Assembly (NCBI RefSeq): GCF_022201045.2
Contig: NC_068562.1
Location: 4,570,001-4,634,000, forward strand
DNA length: 64,000 nt
Direction of reading: 5' to 3'
DNA from: Citrus sinensis
Taxonomy: Eukaryota; Streptophyta; Magnoliopsida; Sapindales; Rutaceae
Each line of letters starts with the position of its first letter. The first letter of the stretch is position 1. Positions 59,626 to 64,000 of the stretch are shown in pieces. The position numbers and the translations under genes were made by a program. The notes beneath the pieces were generated by a model, which saw nothing but the letters and a program-made list of their open reading frames with translations, was not told where the DNA came from and made no database searches.

Positions 59626-59711
59626 AAAAACTTTGCTCGTGATGAATGGCATAAGAAATAAAAAATCAAGAATCTCATGACAGGTTGCATTGGATGTAAG
59701 TGCTTGAAATT

Positions 59712-60220
59712 TCGTTTGCTGGTTTAAGCCCTGTGTAGGGTGGTGTAAGTGTAATGTCGATGCAGCTATAGTTAGCTCAAGGGGAATGATTAGTCTTGGG
59801 GCTGTCATCCGGTTTGCTCAGGGTGACTTCATTGCGGCTAAAAGCGACATTTTTCCAGGAAGATTCGAAGCTAGAGAGGCTGAAGCGATCAGAGTTAGGG
59901 AAGCTCTTAGCTGGTTTAAGAAGTTTGCTTTCCAATCTGTTATTCTAGAGATAGATAGTTTACAAGTTTTCAATACGTTACATGATAAGACTGTTTATCC
60001 TAATGGTTTTGGTTCAATTATTGATGATTGTAGAGCCTTGGCTCGTTCTCTAGGAGAAGTAGCTTTCTCTTTTGTTCGTAAATCTGCGAACTCCGTTGCC
60101 CACATTGTGGCTCGGGTGGGGGGTTCAATGTCAGGTTCGGATGAGTGGAGGTTTGTTCCACCCCCTTGGTTGGTTGAAGCTTTGGCTGTTTAATGAATTC
60201 CATATTTTTCCTAAAAAAAA
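59712..60220 (+). mobile_element. 5'-truncated LINE (L1-type) insertion with perfect target duplication
   Basis: The insert ends in an A-run (60213-60220) and is flanked by an identical 14-bp sequence, AAGTGCTTGAAATT, at 59698-59711 and 60221-60234. Target duplication plus poly(A) plus 5' truncation is the classic result of target-primed reverse transcription. The content is the RNase H tail of ORF2 only. The intact duplication points to a fairly recent event. Confidence 0.9.
59717..60193 (+). pseudogene. LINE ORF2 RNase H domain fragment
   Basis: Open from the truncation point to the stop. The frame begins around FKPCVGWCKCNVDAAI, then LGAVIRFAQGDFIAA, AREAEAIRVREAL, VILEIDSLQV and ends FVPPPWLVEALAV. 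The RNase H acidic residues (D in NVDAA, E in REAEA, D in EIDS) and a late VRKSANSVAHIVAR block are preserved. There is no reverse transcriptase and no independent promoter, so a retrotransposon remnant is much more likely than a gene. The internal ATG at 59786 would give 135 residues. Confidence 0.82.
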
Positions 60221-60234
60221 AAGTGCTTGAAATT

Positions 60235-60861
60235 CTGTTTCCAGGAATTTGCATGTATTAACATTCATATCAAAGGCATCACTTACAGAAGCCATGTTCA
60301 GCATTAAGATTAACGTAAACTTCTTTACTTAGTTCTTCGGATTTGAATTTTTTATTTTATTTCTAACAATAAAATCGAAGAGCTAGTGAATTTGATTTGT
60401 CTAATGCTATTATGTGCACATACGAAAGTAACTTTCCGTGCAGGGCATCTTAGCATCATAACTCCTAAGCTTCGCCGTGATATGAAACTTAATTAGGAGA
60501 CCAGGATCCAACAGTGACTATGCCCAGCAGATGATGTCAAAAGGCAAGAATTTAGCTGTAGTAGCATTTTAAATTATACATCATACTCGTATGCTTCCTG
60601 TTTTATACGAGGAATTTGTGAGTTTAGGTCCTTGTCATTGTAATTACGGCACTGACAAGCTATACGCTGAGGGTTTTGCTGAAAAGAGATAAAGATTGTT
60701 ATTTCTAACATCTTTCCTTAATTTGGCCTTGCAAAGAATTACTGAAGTCAATTTCCATCAATTTGAGCAGGGGTTAATTCTTGTATCCTCGTAAAATATC
60801 ACTCTGGTCCAGCAAAGGATGATCAAATACATTATTTAAAAATTATAAGTGCAACTAAAAA
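60235..60861. other. Intergenic DNA, no gene seen
   Basis: Nothing recognised between the LINE tail and the next MITE. Confidence 0.5.
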
Positions 60862-60864
60862 TTA

Positions 60865-61235
60865 GAGAATCTTTAAAAGACTCAATTAAAATACTTATTA
60901 CTTACTTTGTGGTAAATTGAAGAGTGAAAAATAAAGTTTTCTCACAAAAAAAATCTCCAAATAAAAATAAGTTTATATTATTTTAATCAAAATTTTCTCT
61001 TACCAAAAATAAATCTCCTCGATTTTTTCTATAATCTAGTTGTAATATTTCCTTCTCTTTAATTATAATGATATAAATAATAATATAATGTTATTTGAAG
61101 ATAGAGAAGTCACTCTTCAATTTTAAAGAGAGAAAATGGCATCCTTATTTGAACATTTTTGTGGATATCTTATTGTTAGTGTAGCTCTCTCAATAAAAGA
61201 TGAATTATCATTTAAAGAGCATTTTAAAAATGCTA
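60865..61235. mobile_element. Tourist-like MITE, copy 3 (371 bp)
   Basis: Left end GAGAATCTTTAAAAGACTC and right end AAAAATGCTA are degenerate forms of the ends at 20014 and 29601. The flanks are TTA (60862-60864 and 61236-61238). Interior blocks (TTTGTGGTAAATTGAAGAG; a GTGTAGCTCTCTCAATAAA block near the right end) align with copy 2 in the same orientation. More diverged than the other two. Confidence 0.65.
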
Positions 61236-61238
61236 TTA

Positions 61239-64000
61239 GGTTGATTTTTTAAAAAATATTATAATTAATCTGATAGGTATAATAGATATTTTGATGGAAT
61301 TGTTTTCGCTAACATTAGCGGGACCTACTTAGTGATTGAAGTATAAGTTTCAAGTTAATTCTTCATAAACATAGTATTTGGTTTTGTCTTAGTCCCGGAG
61401 GGCAAAATGGTCTATGTCGGGCAAAGACATTTGGGCTCAAACAAATTGCTAATAAAGGTTAGTGAAAGGCCATATTAAAAGCATACAATTAAGAGAAAAG
61501 AAATTCCACCAACCAAGCAAGGCCTGAGGGGCTCCCCATCTGCTTCCCGCCTAAGTGTGGCGACCGGTGAATTTTGATAATGAAATAAAGCAAAAAATTT
61601 GCCAAGACAAACCACGAGCTTCTTTTGTTAGGCAACGAACTGTTTCTAGTAAAAATGTCATTGGCTTCTTGGGTGGATTTACTCATCATTACTGCAATCA
61701 AAAAGAAACTTTGCCTCCAACACTCCACCACTCTTCTTTTCAAAGCAAATGATTCTCACTAGAAAATCTGTCCCCGCAGACTTGTTCATGCAAATTTGCA
61801 TGCAGCGATGATTAAACAGTAACATAAGATGAAGCCAATGTACGTGTACTGAAGAACCCTAAAACAATGGGGCACACTCCCCCCAATTGAATGCAAAGGC
61901 ATGGTTCATTTTGCCCTTGTGCATCTGGCCACCTAGTACGAGTTCGTTGCGACACATTATCCTGAACCACCACTAGAACTTACTGCTCTGTTTCAGCTAA
62001 CTAAAGTAATAAACGCAATACAAACCAGTTTTTATTTACCATTTCGGGAAAGAGATTAATAACTTGAATTTTGGGGAACTTTGGGTTTTTTAGTATCATT
62101 AATTCTTGTTGTCGGTGGATGGTGGCCTTGTTAGCCTTAGATTACTACAACTGAAGGAGATAAGAAACAATTTTAGTCCTACAAACCGTGCTGCTTTTGA
62201 AATTGAAAGTGGACCTAAAAACGATTTAGAGGAATCCAAACTTGGGTTAGCAATATTCTCCGAGCATTATAAGGCTCGTAATAATACTCCCAAAGGATAT
62301 AAAGTTTGCATTCTACAAAAAGCATGCTCTTTTTAAGGGCCCTTCACCATCATTCAAGGAATATTGATCGACTTTGAGTTAACTGGGACAATATATTTAC
62401 GACGAACTTTTGCTCACATAATAAACAAGCATTTTAGTTGCCGTTAATGGCTTTAATGATATACGGCTTTTGAAAAAAAAAAAAAAAACTTTTGACTAGT
62501 GATCTATGTCATTCGTCCGGTGATAGAAATTTTTTTTATGTTGGAGCAAGAGTTCAAGCTTTTAGAAATTTATTATGCATTTATATATATTTATAGGTGA
62601 GAAGAAAATCCGGTCAATTTTATTAATTATCTCATGGTATATTAAAGACACAAGTATCATTGATCTACGAGCTCAAGTAACAGGTAACATAAATTTACTT
62701 TAAACTATTTGTAGGCCCTTGCTGCAATAGTGTGGGTATGGATCTTTTGAGTATATGCATTTGTTAGAGAACCTTATTAAACTAAAAACAAAAAGCAGCT
62801 TGGGATTTAAAAAAAAAAAAAAACTAAATTTCAGGTCAAGTTAAGAGATTAGAATGAGAAAAAAAGGGGCTCTTGCCAGGGTCCCCTTGGAGGTTGTCTT
62901 GGTGCCCCTACCTCATACTTTTTTGTCTAGAAGCAGGTGTTGACTTTATCTACGATCTAGATGAATCTGAAATAAAGATGAATAATTTTTTTTTTACTGT
63001 ATCCTTGCATTGCCCATCATTCAATTAATTTTTCATTTAATTTGTTCTTTTATCTCTCAATTAGAGTTTCTGCTTTTGATGGAAAAACATCATACATGGA
63101 CAAGGATAGGTCTACTTATAAAAATCACGCTGGACCATGTTTTCCCACATGATCACCGTATTAGGATTTCAGTAACGTGATGTCATCCCTGTTCGTTAGA
63201 TTTTGCTTATTTATTTATTCATGTGGTTTATTTTTTTCTCTTTATTAGCTCAATTTATTGTTTCTTGTCTTTTATTTCGGCTACCCACAATCAATAAACA
63301 GTTTTCTTTTGGATTGGAGAAAATACGGCATTGCGATACTTTCTTTCTTATATAATAAATTTTGTTGGCTCATAGATTTGGTATTAAATAACTATACCAC
63401 CAAAAGCAAAAACAAAAGATTTTGGCATTAAAGTGAATTGAAGTAACCACGTATATAAGATATTGTTTCCTAGCTTCTTAATGATCATCCAAATAGACTC
63501 GACAACAACGAACAAACCCAATTGAGGAAGCAAAATAATTTGAACAACATGATGAATTATATTATATATATATATATATGATATAATACAGCTGCCGTAT
63601 AACAACTACAAAAGGTGCTTGTGTTGTGATTGAACCAAACTGAAGAAACTAGCGAATAGCGATCACCACCAAATATCCGATTTCTTTCAAAGCGAACTTA
63701 ATTGACCTGTCGTGTCAATCAATAGCTTCTGTGATTAGGGTGGTTCAGGCTTTGTGTGGTAAATTCATAGTAGTGGACTTTGTTCCTGGCGCATTTTTGC
63801 TACATCAAAAGAAGTAAATAAATTGTATAAAGGAAAAGGACGGACAAGCTGTGCGAAATAGCGAATCAAGCAGTCGAATTAATTGTAAAAAAAAAAAAAA
63901 AAAAAAGAGTGATTTGATTTGCCAAGACTTTCGTACCGTAAAAGCAAACGGCGTCGTCTCAACGTTGTAGGATTGTCATGTAGCCGCTTAGGATCTGTGA
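61239..64000. other. Intergenic DNA to the window edge
   Basis: No supported gene. A-runs occur at 62475-62488 and 63888-63906. AAACGGCGTCGTCTC at 63946-63960 resembles the motif before the PRXL2-type gene and may belong to the promoter of a gene beginning just beyond the right edge. Confidence 0.4.

Overview
This is a plant nuclear window, almost certainly from a dicot: about two-thirds A+T, GT-AG introns, a plant GRF gene with a miR396 site, a group-S bZIP, a chloroplast-targeted peroxiredoxin-like gene, and a dense scatter of small DNA transposons, SINEs and LINE tails. A woody dicot such as a citrus relative would fit, but the genus is a guess. I see no bacterial, viral, CRISPR or toxin-antitoxin content.

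Layout. 1-16.8 kb is gene-poor. It holds an old tandem duplication (about 2.5-3.8 kb and 5.2-7.3 kb), whose second copy carries an Emigrant-like element; a CACTA-type terminus at 9.7 kb near an orphan ORF; SINE-like heads; and one short unassigned protein gene at 12.8 kb. At 17.3 kb (+) is an intronless group-S bZIP gene. 20-24 kb holds a Tourist-like MITE, a Mutator-type foldback element and a 30-bp minisatellite. At 24.7-25.2 kb (-) is a short DUF688-like gene. At 27.7-30.2 kb are promoter-like blocks and orphan exons without a complete gene. At 33.0-36.2 kb (-) lies a four-exon GROWTH-REGULATING FACTOR gene. 36.5-47 kb is gene-free and rich in elements: a Mutator foldback, an Emigrant-like element containing a 124-bp tandem repeat, a small hAT MITE and a SINE. 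47.8-48.8 kb is a LINE RNase H tail. The right side is the gene-rich part: a seven-exon PRXL2/AAED1-type gene (49.3-51.7 kb, +), a two-RRM protein gene (53.9-56.2 kb, +) and an intronless SDR gene (58.3-59.1 kb, +), followed by a second LINE tail with a perfect target-site duplication (59.7-60.2 kb) and a third Tourist-like MITE.

The genes do not form a pathway. They are independent nuclear genes: two transcription factors, one RNA-binding protein, two redox-type enzymes and two unknowns. Exon boundaries were placed by hand from splice consensus, reading-frame continuity and family knowledge.

I did not find a convincing undescribed biological system. The points most worth following are the crowded upstream-ORF leader of the GRF gene, the duplicated promoter with a stranded first exon at 27.7-28.2 kb, and a set of transposable elements whose target-site duplications can be read exactly.
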